From positions 127,796,766-127,860,765 of the forward strand of contig NC_089491.1 in the NCBI RefSeq assembly GCF_036850765.1: 64,000 nt of DNA. Reading direction: 5' to 3'. This stretch comes from Saccopteryx bilineata (taxonomy: Eukaryota; Chordata; Mammalia; Chiroptera; Emballonuridae). The translations under genes and the position numbers were made by a program. Positions 40,701 to 52,989 of the stretch are shown here, in pieces (positions within the stretch are counted from its first letter, which is position 1; each line of letters opens with the position of its first letter). The notes under the pieces are model-generated. The model was not told the DNA's origin. It was given only the letters and a program-made list of their open reading frames with translations, and did not search any database.

Positions 40701-42192
40701 ATAGATATAAGTACAGATATAAGTACACATATACATATACACATACGTAAAAACATGAAAAATTTTAATGTTGCCAAGGCAACAATGATGTAATGAGCAA
40801 TGTAATCTCATTTGGAAAGGCAGAGAAATAATGACAAAATCATTAAGCTGAGTACGTAATAAGTTTTGAATGATTTCCCTAATGTCAACTTGGTATTAAC
40901 TGGCATAACTAGGACTCATAACTCCTTTACAGACATCCCACCATACTATTGTTATTTTCAACTTAATTTGCAAAATCCTCTTTGTCTTTGTTTGGCAAAT
41001 TTTAGAGCTTGCAATCCTTAACTTGACCTACACTCAGAATAGTATTTTGTTATATTATACTGTAACGTAAACATTTTAACATCATTAATTGTATGTTCCT
41101 CTAATGTCACATCTCTCTTTGACCTTCTCTCTTTCAAGTTTCTTTCCATGCAGTGTTGTCAGTGAGAAAGACTGAAGAGATACTGTAGATTTGTGTATAG
41201 TAGATTATTTATACCGATCATGAGTATGCCAGCAAGGGAAATGCATAAGAAACAAATAGCTAAAATATTCTTTAACTATTAGGTTGAGCAAATTTCTTTT
41301 TATTTGTATCTCAAATTCTTGTGTATGTAACCTCAAACTTTGTTCATATCACTAATTTCTCCAAATCTCCATATCAATTATATTTCTTTCTTTTGTAGTT
41401 CCAATGACAGGGCTATATATTTTCTTTCTTTACCATTCCTATGTTATTCTTGTATTTTAAGTAGTTAGTATAATAAGGTATATTCTTTCTTACCCAAACA
41501 AGTTCTTATTGACAGAATCTTTTACTGATTAAACATATATTATCAAAATTATCTTTAGTTAAAACTTCAAACTATTTCTAAAGAAACATGACCATGTATA
41601 GAACTGGCAAGTTTCTTTTTCTACATGTTATTTAACCTCATAATCTCTTCATATGTAGACATTAACCTTTCTCACCAATCACAGATATCTCTGAATTATA
41701 AATTATATTTATTTTTCTGTGAGAATTATGTTTTCTTTAGCTTTCATCTGACATTTTCTACTAATTTATTGATTACCAACCTATTTTTCTGATTTTATTT
41801 ATCATGGCAATCTATTCTCAGATGAGCATGGTTGCCTATAGAGTTTTGTAATACTTCTTCATTCTGTTTCTTCAGTCAGCTGAATTAAAACAATCAAAAT
41901 CAATGTTGCTGCCCTCTCTTCTCATTTATTCTTATCAGAGATTAGTACTTTACCTAGAATTCTAGACACAGTGTTATAGCCAGTTTGAGATAACTTTCTG
42001 CCTATCTTAAGACTTCTATATTTACAAAAGCTTGATATGTTTTAATTTAAATTTTATTCATTCAAAATAACTGCAGTGTGTATTTTCATAGTTACACTGT
42101 TAGTGGGTTATATTGAGAATAAATGGTGAATAATGTTATTCAAACCAGTTCTACTGAAATGTAAAATACATGTGATTAGTAAAGCTATTCTA
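40701..42192. other. No gene or clear repeat seen
   Basis: AT-rich DNA, with a degenerate 'agtacacatatac' run at about 40700-40745. Confidence 0.45.
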
Positions 42193-42205
42193 AATAATTA
42201 AAAAT

Positions 42206-42582
42206 GGCCCTGGCCATTTGGCTCAGCAGTAGAGTGTTGGCCCCCCTTGTGGATATTCCAGGTTTGATTCCTGGTCAGGGCACAAAGGAAAAGTGACCAT
42301 CTACTTTTCCACTTTTCCATCCCTCCCCTTTCTCTTCTCTCTCTCTCTATCTTTCTTCCCTTCCTGCAGCCATGGCTTGGTTGGAGCAAGTTGGCCCTGG
42401 GTGCTGAAAATAGCTCCATGGCCTCACCTCAGATGCTAAAATAGCTTGGTTGCCAAGCAACAGAGCAATGACCTCAAATGGAAAGAGCATCACCCAATAG
42501 GAAGTTTACCAGGTGGATCCTGGTCTGGTGCATGCAGGAGTCTGGCTCTCTGTCTCTCTGATTCTTAAGAAAAAAAAAAAAG
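42206..42582 (+). mobile_element. SINE-A, full length
   Basis: Head 'ggccctggccatttggctcag' to an A-rich end. TSD AATAATTAAAAAT exact at 42193-42205 and 42583-42595. Confidence 0.95.
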
Positions 42583-42668
42583 AATAATTAAAAATAAGGC
42601 AAAATTGAGCAAGGAGAAATAAAAATAGGTTAATCATAAATGACATTTACTTGAAAAAATAAATTAAC

Positions 42669-42673
<5 letters not shown>

Positions 42674-42714
<41 letters not shown>
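42674..42714. repeat. (AC)n microsatellite
   Basis: About 20 uninterrupted AC units. Confidence 0.97.
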
Positions 42715-42715
<1 letters not shown>

Positions 42716-43088
42716 TAATGTATGTAGTATTATTCAACATGATCTATCAGTATTTAGTTCAGTATCCAGAGCAAGAAGCAAGTTAGAGGACAAAAGTGAT
42801 CAAAGAATCTTTGTAGTCCTGATGTTGCTAAATTTTGTATTTAGATTTGGGAACTTTTGAGCAATTGATTCTAGTCAAAACTAAAGTTAAAGAGTTAAAA
42901 ATATTAACAGTTATTGGATACCTATTATAAAATATTTTTAATGTTTTTTTCCAGGCATAATGGGGACGTTTATAAAAACCATATAATTTATAAACATACA
43001 TATGAAGCAAACTTAATGCCAAATGGTATTAAAATAATTCTGGGTAAGAGTTTTAGTCAGTTTTATCTGTTGTTTAAAAAGTACCATA

Positions 43089-43448
43089 TGGGATCTTGAT
43101 AACATTATAAGGAGTGAAATAAGCAAATCAGAAAAAAACAAGAACTACATGATTCCATACATTGGTGGAACATAAAAATGAGACTAAGAGACATGGACAA
43201 GAGTGTGGTGGTTACCAAGGGTGGGAGGGAGGGAGGACATGGGAGGGAGGGAGGGAGAGAGTTAGGGGGAGGGGGAGGGGCACAGAGAACTAGATAGAGG
43301 GTGACGGAGGACAATCTGACTTTGGGCGAGGGGTTTGCAACATAATTTGATGACAATATAACCTAGACATGTTTTCTTTGAATATATGTACCCTGATTTA
43401 TTAATGTCATCCCATTACCATTAATAAAAATTTATTAAAAAAAAAAAA
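43089..43448 (+). mobile_element. L1 3' end, young subfamily, inserted in the MLT1
   Basis: Matches the end of the full-length L1 (33989 onward): 'gggatcttgataacattata', 'gaaataagcaaatcagaaaa', 'gacaatctgactttgggc' and 'ctgatttattaatgtcatcc', then a pure A tail. TSD AAAAAGTACCATA exact at 43076-43088 and 43449-43461. G-rich tract at 43219-43280. Confidence 0.96.
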
Positions 43449-43641
43449 AAAAAGTACCATAGACTGCATGGCTTAAACAACAAACATATATAATTATATT
43501 TGTCACAAGTCTAGAGACTGGAAAGTTCAAGATCTGCTTGCATATCTTGTATCAATTAGGCAGCCTGTTTCCTGGTCTAAAGATGTCTTTCTCCTCTTTG
43601 TAGCCTCACCTGGAATTGCGAGAGTAAGAAAACCCTCTGTG

Positions 43642-43832
43642 GGCCTGACCTGTGGTGGCACAGTGGATAAAGCGTCAACCTGGAAATGCTGAGGTTGCCG
43701 GTTCAAAACCCTGGGCTTGCCTGGTCAAGGCACATATGGGAGTTGATGCTTCCTGCTCCTCCCCCTTCTCTCTCTCTCTCTCACTCCTCTCTTTCTAAAA
43801 AATCAATAAATAAAATATTTAAAAAAAAAAAA
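43642..43832 (+). mobile_element. SINE-B, full length, inserted in the MLT1
   Basis: Near-consensus SINE-B with A-rich tail and an exact 16-base TSD AAGAAAACCCTCTGTG at 43626-43641 and 43833-43848. Confidence 0.97.
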
Positions 43833-43949
43833 AAGAAAACCCTCTGTGCTCTCTTTTATATGGACAGTAATATCATTCATGAGGTCGTCCCCCTCATGAT
43901 TTTATTACTGTCCAAGGGCCCGATGTTTTAATACCATCCTATTAAGGGT

Positions 43950-45064
43950 TATGATGTCAACATATAAATATTGCAGAAACAATGATTGAGCAATGGATCA
44001 TTTTTAAGGTTCAAATATTTAGATACTTTTAAAATATTTAATTTTATCAAATAAAATAAATATATTTTTGGTATGGTCTTGTCTACCTTGATTTGGATAT
44101 TTCTAAATCTTTGATAGCTTGACTTTGTATTTTTCCTTTTGCTTCAACTAAATTGCCATGATCCAGACAAAAGATTTTCTTTTAATTCATTAAGACAGCA
44201 CTAAAACAATATTAGAAAATACTTTTACAAGGTGCACATTAATAGATATTTTCAAATTCATCTGCTTTAGATGATTCTTTGAGAGACTTGCATTTAATAT
44301 CATTAGTATTAAACTGAAAAATTAATTACTTGATGTGAAATATACATTGTACATAGAAACAATAAATTAAGCCTAAATTAATTGTTTTGAAATGTCTTTT
44401 ATTATCAAATAAAATGTTATAAGAAATCCAATTATTAATGTATACTGAGTAAAGCAAAATTATTTTGGTGGATGATATTGTACAACAGAGAGCAGAGCTG
44501 ACAAAAGGGTACAGGAACTGCAGCTCAGTTTGAGACAAAAAAGGCCAAAGTAACTATTGGGAGACTTTTGGCTCTCAAAGCATTTATTATAAATATTTGG
44601 AAAAAGAAAGTCAATTACTGAATCCCACATAATGAGTGTTATAATAGAGGTATCCCTATAGCATGGAAATAAAGTAAAATATGGACTACAGGCCTTAGAT
44701 TAAAAACATTTTTAAAATAAACAATATGTTTAAGAAAGAAAGTGTATTACTAGGGTCATAGTACTTAATCCTTATAAAAATATTATTCATGTTCATGTTT
44801 AGTTTCTATAGTCAATTTTCTTGGGTGTCAATCATGACTCTTTCACTTGAAGAGCTGTTATCTGATACAAATAACTAAACTGTTCCTTCTTTAAATGGTA
44901 GGATAAAAAATATATTTTGTTAGGCAAAAAAAGGAAAATTAAGACTCCGGGGTTCTTTCTGTCTTTTGAGAATAATGGAGTACTTTTTCAACACCCTTAA
45001 TAGGGAATCTGAAGCATATCTGATATGGTTCTTTGGATGAAGCAATAATTTAATATTCAAATTA
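43950..45064. other. No gene or clear repeat seen
   Basis: AT-rich DNA. Confidence 0.5.
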
Positions 45065-45692
45065 TAAAGATGTGTGGTAGACAAAATCCTGATGTTCCAC
45101 AACATTCACATTCAATCAAACCCTAATCTAGGTTGTGATGTGAAGAGATTTCTGAAGTTGCATTTAAGGTCACTATCAGCCTATTTTAAAATAGAGAGAT
45201 TATCCTGGATTACTTAAATGGGCTTCATGTAATCACATGAGTCCTCAAAAGAGGAAGAAGAAAGCAAAAGTACTCAGAGACAATGTAGCAGAAGAGGAAA
45301 ACAGAGTAGAGATGAGGCAGAAAATGAGGTTAGAGAGATTCAAAGCATAAGAAGAATTTTACCTCCAATTCTTTCATTTGAAGATGAAGGTAATGAGACA
45401 AACACCAAGGAATTTTGGAAGCCCCTAGAAGAGAAGCTAAGAACATCCTCTGGTTGACAGCCAGCCAAGAAACGCAAAGTTGTATCCTGTGATTGCATGA
45501 AATAAAATCTTACCAACAACCTGAAATATCTTCCATGCACAGTCTTTCCCCAAATTTCCAGAAATAAATTCTTGATTTTAGTCTATTGAGATCCAGGCTA
45601 TTCCACACACTATGAGACAATACATGTGTGTTGCTTTAAGCTGCTAGATTTGTGGAAATTGGTTAAAGCATCAATAAGAAACTAATAAAATG
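45065..45692 (+). repeat. Ancient LTR-like repeat, family unassigned
   Basis: The order 'gtggtagacaaaatcctgatg', 'gattatcctggattacttaaatgggctt', 'taatcacatgagtcctcaaaaga', 'gagagattcaaag', 'ttttagtctattgagatcc', 'tgttgctttaagctgctag' and 'aagaaactaataaaatgg' matches a long mammal-wide repeat whose consensus I recall ('ggtagacagaataatgg..gaaactaatac'). LTR of an extinct ERVL/MaLR-like element is my best guess. Confidence 0.5.
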
Positions 45693-46887
45693 GAACAAAA
45701 AACTACTATATCAAACAAAAAGTTTTACAGTCGATCTGAGTGATTATAGACATGAAATTTTCCAAAGGAAAAGTCTACTTCCTTTTCTTGGTAAAGTGAC
45801 ATACACCATATATTTGAATACTGAAACTTTCACACCTCCTGCAAGAGGTTGTATTTGGATTTTAATTTCAAATAAAAAATGAGTCTGGAAGGAACAACTT
45901 TTGGTTTTTACATAGTCACTGATAATTCTAAGTGGGGAAATGTAGTTGTACTAAAACTACTGTGGAAAATATAAACAAGTGCAAGAGCCATGGCAATGAT
46001 AGAAATGCATGCTGTATTGAAGATTTTATGGAAACTAGTGACTTAATTAGCATCATTTTTTATGTTGTTTTTTTGTTTATGGGTTTTTGGAGCAACAGTC
46101 ATCTCTGACTTATCCAAAAAGAATATGAATCTGAATTCTCAACCTCATCAGTTTTGATATTGTACTTTGAATAATTATTTTTGTGGAGATTATCTTGGTT
46201 ACTATAGCATGTTTAGCAACATCTTGCACCTCTAACCACTCAATAACATCCTCACACACACACATATCCCAGTTGTGATAACCAAAGAAGTCCAGACATT
46301 TCCAAATACCCTCTGGAAACAAAATCACTTTTGGTTGAAAGTCAATTTTCTATATTAGTATGAGGATTACATAAATTAGTAGAGTATGAAAATATAGGCC
46401 AGGAAATTAATGAGGCTACTAATATTAGGCTATCATTGATCTGGAAAACAAAACAGAAAGTCTTTTTTTGTGTGTGTGTTATATTGCAGAAGAAAGCAAG
46501 ATCTCATTTCACCTTTACATGGTTAGGTGTATATTAATTTTTCATGATGTTGCTTCAAAGATACCTACTGTAATAAAAATAATATTATGAAATGTACTCA
46601 ACTACATTTATGATATGACTTTTAAAGTTCACCAAAAACAGTATTAAAACTGTTGGTAGTTTGAAAGACAGAGTAGAATCTGCTTATAATACTATAAAGG
46701 TTCAAGGGCTTAAAGAACAAAAGATAAAAAGAGATTACTTAGATTAGAGTTGTTGGAAATATTAACTAGTAATTTATTTTTATTAGAAATGGAAACAAAA
46801 AAACCCCCTAATATTTACTGGTCTATTTGGATTTTGAAAATCCAAACACATATTTTTGATTATTTGTAGGCACTCCCTCCATTAGTC
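45693..46887. other. No gene or clear repeat seen
   Basis: AT-rich DNA. Short CA run at 46254-46264 and TG run at about 46470. Confidence 0.45.
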
Positions 46888-47252
46888 ATATTTGGTTTCC
46901 ATTACAGAAATACCATAGACTGAATAGCTTAGAAAACATAATTCTGGAGGCTGGGAATTTCAAGATCAAGATGCTTGCCATTATGGTTCCTGGTTAACAC
47001 TCTCTTCCTGGCTTGCAAGTGGCTGCCCTCTCTCTGTGTACTCACATAGCCTGTCCTCAGTAGGCGAAAAAAAGAGCAAGTTCTCCAGTGTCTATTCTTT
47101 TAAAGGCACTAATTCCATTAAAAGGGCCCCATCTTCATGACATCATCTAATTCTAATTATCTCCTGAAGGCCCCATCTCTAAATACCATCATATTGGGAG
47201 GTTATGCTTTAACACATGTACTTAGCGGGGACAGAACATTCAATCCATAACA
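46888..47252 (+). mobile_element. MLT1-type LTR fossil, near full length
   Basis: All MLT1 landmarks in order: 'aataccatagactgaatagc', 'attctggaggctgggaa', 'ctcttcctggcttgcaag', 'tggctgccctctctctgtgt', 'aaagggccccatcttcatga', 'tctctaaataccatcatat' and the end 'caatccataaca'. An ERVL-MaLR LTR with no coding capacity. Confidence 0.85.
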
Positions 47253-47380
47253 GTGACTCCAAGTGTGCTGCCTTCACTTTGAGGGATATGAGCTGATGTT
47301 CTGAGTGTTATCATAAAGGTTGGCTCACGAGGCAATCACTAATCAACAAAGCTCTCTAGGTAAATAGAAATGGCATTTTT

Positions 47381-47762
47381 TTTTTTTTTTTTGTATTTTT
47401 CTGAAGCTGGAAATGGGGAGAGACAGTCAGACAGACTCCCGCCTGCGCCCAACTGGGATCCAACGGGCACGCCCACCAGGGGGCGACGCTCTGCCAACCA
47501 GGGGGTGATGCTCTGCCCCTCTGGGGCGTCACTCTGTTGCTACCAGAGCCACTCTAGCGCCTGGGGCAGAGGCCAAGGAGCCATCCCCAGCGCCCGGGCC
47601 ATCTTTGCTCCAATGGAGCCTCGCTGCTGGAGGGGAAGAGAGAGACAGAGAAGAAGGAGAGGGGGAGGGGTGGAGAAGCAAATGGGCGCTTCTCCTGTGT
47701 GCCCTGGCCGGGAATCGAACCAGGACCCCTGCACGCCAGGCCGACGCTCTACCACTGGGCCA
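47381..47762 (-). mobile_element. SINE-A, full length, young, with internal duplication
   Basis: CpG-rich near-consensus copy in reverse. TSD AATAGAAATGGCATTTTT (47363-47380) and AATAGGAACGGCATTTTT (47762-47779), two mismatches. A segment around 'ccaccagggggcgacgctctgcc' is repeated imperfectly as 'aaccagggggtgatgctctgcc' (about 47473-47518), a feature the other copies lack. Confidence 0.95.
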
Positions 47763-47779
47763 ATAGGAACGGCATTTTT

Positions 47780-50134
47780 AGGAACATGCGGGAACACAAA
47801 ACAAGAGGCTACTCCATGCCCTAAGAGTGCAGCTTCATCTCCTTCCGAGATGTATTTCATGACGTAGGCTATGCAGCCATTCCCAGAATCTGATTTTTTG
47901 TCATATCCACACCAAAAGGTAAATGTTCTATACCTGGAGATAATAACATGATTTTTAAAAATGACAGCAGAACTATTGAACAAAGTGTCGGCTTAAATGG
48001 TCAAACTATTCTGTCTGTATGCTTATGTTGACTGTGTTCACTAAAAATAATCATCTGCAAACGGAATAAAGAATTATAGTTATTTGGTCAGAAAAAAAAA
48101 CAACATCACAAAAAGAAGAGAGTATCTAAAGATCCATTGGGACAGGAACTGTGCAAGCTTTAGTATTCCTGTCAATGCAAGGTTTATGCAGACAATTTTG
48201 ATGAGCTCTGTCTGATCCTAAAGAAAAAAGTGGTAGTGATCAAAGTAGTTCGGGGAAGTTCTGAGATATTATGATTTATGAGAACACTTGTTAAGGTTGA
48301 CCAGATAATCACAGGAAATAAAATCTGGGTGTCATTTTAACTGGCTTGGATAATCACATTGTTATATTTTCTAATATATTTGAAAATAAATAGTAGAAAG
48401 GGAATAAAAATCTCATAGGACCGAGAGAGGCTTTGAAAGTTTATTTTATTTATTTATTTATTTTAATTCCAGGAATCAAGTTGGTGACAAGACTTCCATG
48501 ATAAGAAAAAGTTTTATAAATTTGGACTAATTATAATACTAAGTTTTGGAACCACTGAGCTAGAACTCAAACATTAAAATAGTCCTGATACATTGAAATA
48601 AGCAATTTTTTTATATTAACAAAAATGAAATCGTAATTGTGTGGTCTGTAATCCTAGAATACCAAACTAAAAGAAAAAAATATGGAAAAGACATAAAACA
48701 GAATAATTAAAAATATAAAATTAAACTACAGCCTAATATTCCAGCTTCATAGTTTAAGTAGCCTGAATAAATATTTATGTTAAATAAGCAATTAGTAAGA
48801 ATGATCCAGATTGTAGGTCAGAGGCTAATGCCCATGGGCAATCAATGGTCTATAATTAATGAAAGCTACTTTGCAACTCATTTCTGTACAGAACTCTAAT
48901 TTATAACCAGTCAGTGGTTGTGACCCCAGAAATATTTTGAAATGTAATCACTAAAAGTTGGCCTCTTGTGTATAATCCTTCCTATGGGGTATAGGCATCA
49001 AAAGAGAAGATATTTCTGGAGAGGAAATATCAATAATAATGACCAATTCTTGATGCAAATAAATTAGTTATATGTTGAATTATACTGGTAATGGTATAAT
49101 TATAGATGCAATGCTATAAGACACAATACATGTAGAATGAATATTCTGATGGTATTGACTGTTTAACTCATTTGCATTGGTAACTTGAAATGATAACCCC
49201 TAGTGCTCTCCAAAATATAGTAAACAACCTTCCAAGTTGCACATGATTAAAGATTATGCGCAAATACAAATCCATTTACTTGTAAAGCAATATTTATTCT
49301 TCCAAAAATGTGAAGAAGAGATTATTCAATTGTTTCAGCAATTTGAAACTCTCTAAAAGAGTGTGGAAAACTATAGTTTATTTACCTAATATTGTTTTTC
49401 TGTAACTAAATACCCCTTTAAATATTTCTTGTAGGTATTGACATGGTAATAAAAAAAATTGGAATGTTAACAGAGATATAATCATTATTGTGAAAGGTTT
49501 ACAAAGAAAAAGATGATGATATAATAAGATGACTTTAGGAAATTGGTGACCAAAGAATGTACTTAAAGTATCAGATTTCAGGGGCACAGAGACTTAATCC
49601 TACTATGAAAGAACCTCAGAAGAAACCCTGCAGCTGACACCTACAATCTAACCTAGTCTAACACACCTGCTCGGCATACTGCTAGTACTTGTGCCATGCT
49701 GTGAAGTGTTGGATGTGAATATTCCCAGAGAAAGATGTATGATATATGATATATTCTCATTGATACATGACTACAATTGCTCTATGCCCTCACTTGTTTG
49801 GGAGTTGCCACAAAGATTTAACCCTCTCTTTCCAGTCTATCAGTTAGAGAATCTGACTGTTTTGTTACCTTTATGAACATGTAAAGTCAATATTTGTGTT
49901 CCAGGAGATGCAAAAACAAGAGGATAAGATAAGTAGCTTGGCGTGTACAGTTTATCTGCATCTTTATACAGTTTATAAAGATAAATCATTATAACTTTTA
50001 TCCAATTAAAGACACAAGTTTATCTCACAGTTGATGTCTTTTCTTCAGTCATTGCCTGTATGTAAACAGTTTATGTGCATAAAGAAGGACTCAGTGACAA
50101 GTGGCCTAGGAAAAGAAACTCTTTGAGAAAAGAG
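47780..50134. other. No gene or clear repeat seen; (TTTA)n at 48441-48465
   Basis: About 2.3 kb of AT-rich single-copy-looking DNA. Short open frames have no recognisable domains. Confidence 0.45.
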
Positions 50135-50145
50135 TATAAGAAAAC
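50135..50145. repeat. TSD, left copy (inverted L1 at 50146-51314)
   Basis: TATAAGAAAAC, repeated exactly at 51315-51325. Confidence 0.85.
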
Positions 50146-50907
50146 ATTTCTTGTTTTTTTTTAATTTATATAGAAAATTAACTTTAATGGGGTGGCATTG
50201 ATCAATAAGAGTATATAGGTTTCAGGTAAGCATTTCTATAGCATTTGAACTGTTGATTGTGTTGTGTGCCCCACCCAAGATCAAAATTTTTTTTGTCACC
50301 ATATTTGTCCTTCCTTACACCCTTCTCCCCTTTTCTTCCTCCTGGTAACCATTTCACTTTTATATATATTCATGAGTCTCATTTTTATATCCCATTATGT
50401 GTGAAATTATATATTTCTTAGCTTTTACTGATTTACTCATTTCACTTACTGTAATGTTCTCAAGTCCATCCATGTTGTCATAAATAGCAATATGTCATCA
50501 TTTCTTATGATTGAATAGTATTCCATTGTATATATGTACCACATCTTCATTATTTAATCCTCAATGGAGGAACACATTGGTTGTTTCCATGTCTTGGCAA
50601 CCGTGAATAATGCTGTTGTGAACATAGAGTGCATGTGTCTTTGCGTACCGATGTTTTTGAGTTTTTTTGGGTAGATACCTAGTAAAGGGATTGCTGAGTC
50701 ATATGGTAGTTCTATTCTTAGTTTTTTGAGAAACCTCCATACTGTCTTCCATAATGACTCTACCAGTTTACATTCCCACCAGCAGTGAATGAGGGTTCCC
50801 TTTTCTCCACAGCCTCTCCAACACTTGTTATTACCTGTCTTGTTGATAATAGTCAATAAAACAGGTGTGACTTAGTATTGTAGTTTTGCTTTGCATTTTT
50901 CAAATGT
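50146..50907 (-). mobile_element. L1 3' part of a twin-primed insertion
   Basis: On the minus strand: T-rich tail at the left (50149-50162), then the reversed 3'UTR ('gggtggcattgatcaataagag', 'catatttgtccttccttac'), then ORF2 C-terminus with the residues [19 protein letters not shown] and [16 protein letters not shown]. The frame covering 50554-50856 is this relic. The L1 is close to the full-length local subfamily but older. Confidence 0.9.
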
Positions 50908-51314
50908 CATTTTTTAAAGAAATATAACAAAAATCACCAGATTTGTATGGAACCACAAAAAAATCCCAACTAGCATAAGCATCTCTGAGGAAAAAGAATG
51001 AAAAGAATGAAGCTAGAAATATCACACTACTTGACTGCAATTTATACTGTAGAGCAACAATAACCAAAATAGGAGGTGTCAGCAGAAAAACAGACATTTA
51101 GATCAATGGAACAGAATTGAGTGCCCAGAAATAAAACTACATATATATGGACAAATAATCTTCGACAAAGGAGCCAAAAAAAAAAAAAAATGGAGAAAAG
51201 AAAGCCTCTTTAATAAATAGTTCTGGGAAATATGGAAAGTCATATGCAAAAGACTGAAACTTGACTACACCTTGTCCCCACACACAAAAATTAATTCAAA
51301 ATAAATTAAAGAAC
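50908..51314 (+). mobile_element. L1 ORF2 segment, inverted 5' part of the same insertion
   Basis: Plus-strand ORF2 sequence equivalent to 32750-33135 of the full-length L1: 'attttttaaagaaatataac', 'accagatttgtatggaacc', 'tagatcaatggaacagaatt', 'gagaaaagaaagcctcttta', 'aaaattaattcaaaataaat'. It abuts a minus-strand L1 3' part. The exact flanking TSD shows both pieces arrived in one event. Confidence 0.9.
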
Positions 51315-51325
51315 TATAAGAAAAC

Positions 51326-51672
51326 TTTTAAGGCAGCCAAACAGTTGAAGTAACTGAATTCATAAGGCCAAAAAAAAAAAAAAAAGGCATATAATAGAGA
51401 GTAGAAAATTTAACTTGGTAACAATGCAGTATTAACTGAAAATTAGAATTATTAAGAGGATGCTTTTTTCCAAATAGAATTATAAAACTTTATCTATATT
51501 AGGTAATGAATTCTCATGTGTTAGGCACACCACACTCAAAGGTGACCACCACCCTGAGTAACCTTCCCTTTAAGTGAACAGAATCTTTCACTTGCTGCTA
51601 ACCAGTAGAAATAGCAAAGGATAATTACTCCTGTGCTTATTTTATCCTAGATGAGATTGCATTTTAGCAGAC
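51326..51672. other. No gene or clear repeat seen
   Basis: AT-rich DNA with an A16 run near 51370. Confidence 0.5.
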
Positions 51673-51689
51673 AGAAATAAGAGATCCTC

Positions 51690-51895
51690 GCCTGACCTGT
51701 GGTGGCGCAGTGGGTAAAAGCGTCGACCTGGAACACTGACGGTGCTGGTTCGAAACCCCAGGCTTGCCTGGTCAAGGCACATACAGGAGTTAATGCTTCC
51801 TGCTCCTTCCTCTGTTTTTCTATCTCTTTCCTCTCTCTGTTTCTTTCTCTCTCTGTATCTCCTCTCTCTCTAAAAAAAAAAGAAAGAAAAAAAAA
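51690..51895 (+). mobile_element. SINE-B, full length
   Basis: Head 'gcctgacctgtggtggcgcag', CT-rich end and A-rich tail. TSD AGAAATAAGAGATCCTC exact over 17 bases at 51673-51689 and 51896-51912. Confidence 0.97.
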
Positions 51896-51912
51896 AGAAA
51901 TAAGAGATCCTC

Positions 51913-52339
51913 TATCAGGCCTTAAAGGAGTAAATTGTCATATTACCAGAGAGCCTATGAGAGAGACTATGTGAGGGTTTTCTGGCAAGAAATCGCTAGA
52001 GGCACAAGTAGCTAAGAGCAATGTTAAGATGATTGATAGTCAGAAAAAAAAATACCCCTCAGTTTCACACACACACTGAATTCAGATAACAATTTCATCA
52101 GCTTTGAAGAGGACACCCAACTTCAGAAAGGAATACAGTCTGGCCAAAATTTTGATTGTATAGTATGAGATCCTGAATAGAGAGAAGACCTATGTCCAGA
52201 CTCTTGACTCACAGAAACTACAAACTAATAAATATACTTATTCTACTAAATTTGTTGCAATGTATTACAAAATGATAGATAATTAATATTTCTTAAAACA
52301 AATTTGTGAATTTAATACTATAATTTCTTGTTATTTCAC
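51913..52339. other. No gene or clear repeat seen
   Basis: AT-rich DNA. Confidence 0.5.
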
Positions 52340-52430
52340 ATATATAATGGAGTATAGATTGAGCAAATAATTTCATAAAATTTACACAGCTAGTAAATGC
52401 TGAAAATAGGATTTGAACAAAGGAACAGAG
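52340..52430 (+). repeat. MIR fossil, candidate
   Basis: 'tttacacagctagtaaatgctgaaaataggatttgaac' matches the conserved MIR block 'tcacacagctagtaagtggcagagccaggatttgaac'. Confidence 0.6.
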
Positions 52431-52640
52431 GTAACATCTAGTACAAAAGTAAGATAAGAATGGCTGTCTGTTGTTATCTTGACCTCACATATATATATAT
52501 ATAACTAGAAAATTCACTGTTAAAAGAACCAGAACTGTTTTAGGTTACTAATCAATTTTTACGTCTAAATGAATGGATTATTTTTCAATTCTCAAGAAAT
52601 CTGTTAAGAATGTTTACTTAATTACTTTATCCTCATATAT

Positions 52641-52980
52641 CTTTTTTTCTTTTTATAACAGAGACAGAGAGAGGGACAGATAGGAACAGATATATAGGAA
52701 AGGAGAGGGATGAGAAGCATCAAATCTTCATTATAGCACCTTAGTTGTTCATTGATTGCTTTCTCATATGTGCTTTGACCAGGGAGCTCCAGCAGAGCGA
52801 GTGACCCCTTGCTCAAGTCAGCGACCATGGGGTCATGTCTGTGATCCCACTCTCAAGCCAGCAATCCTGCACTCAGGCCAGTGGGTCCACACTCAAGTCG
52901 GCGTCCACAGGATTTTGAACCTGGGTCTTCTGCATCCCAGTCCAAAGCTCTATCCCCTGTGCCACTGCCTGGTCAGGCCC
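52641..52980 (-). mobile_element. SINE-C
   Basis: Reverse-oriented: 'gagacagagagagggacaga', 'ttcattgattgctttctcata', repeated 'caagtcagcgaccatggggtc' and 'actcaagccagcaatcc' units, head 'gtgccactgcctggtcaggc'. A short flank repeat CATATAT lies on each side (52634-52640, 52981-52987). Confidence 0.9.
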
Positions 52981-52989
52981 CATATATTC

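Larger units (their letters stand above)
43043..43949 (+). mobile_element. MLT1-type LTR fossil split by two later insertions
   Basis: The MLT1 opening 'gtcagttttatctgttgttt..' leads to 'taccatagactgcatggcttaaacaacaaac', the classic 'accatagactgggtggcttaaacaac'. This joins up again only after removing an L1 tail (43089-43448). Later 'ctctgtgctctcttttatat' resumes after a SINE-B (43642-43832), and the LTR ends near 'gggttatgatgtcaacatat'. It is an ancient ERVL-MaLR LTR with no coding capacity. Confidence 0.75.

Noticed and set aside
47370..47983. Two ORFs of 147-165 codons on opposite strands
   Set aside because: Both run through a young SINE-A. Similar frames appear at 20643-21175, which shows they follow the SINE sequence and not a gene.
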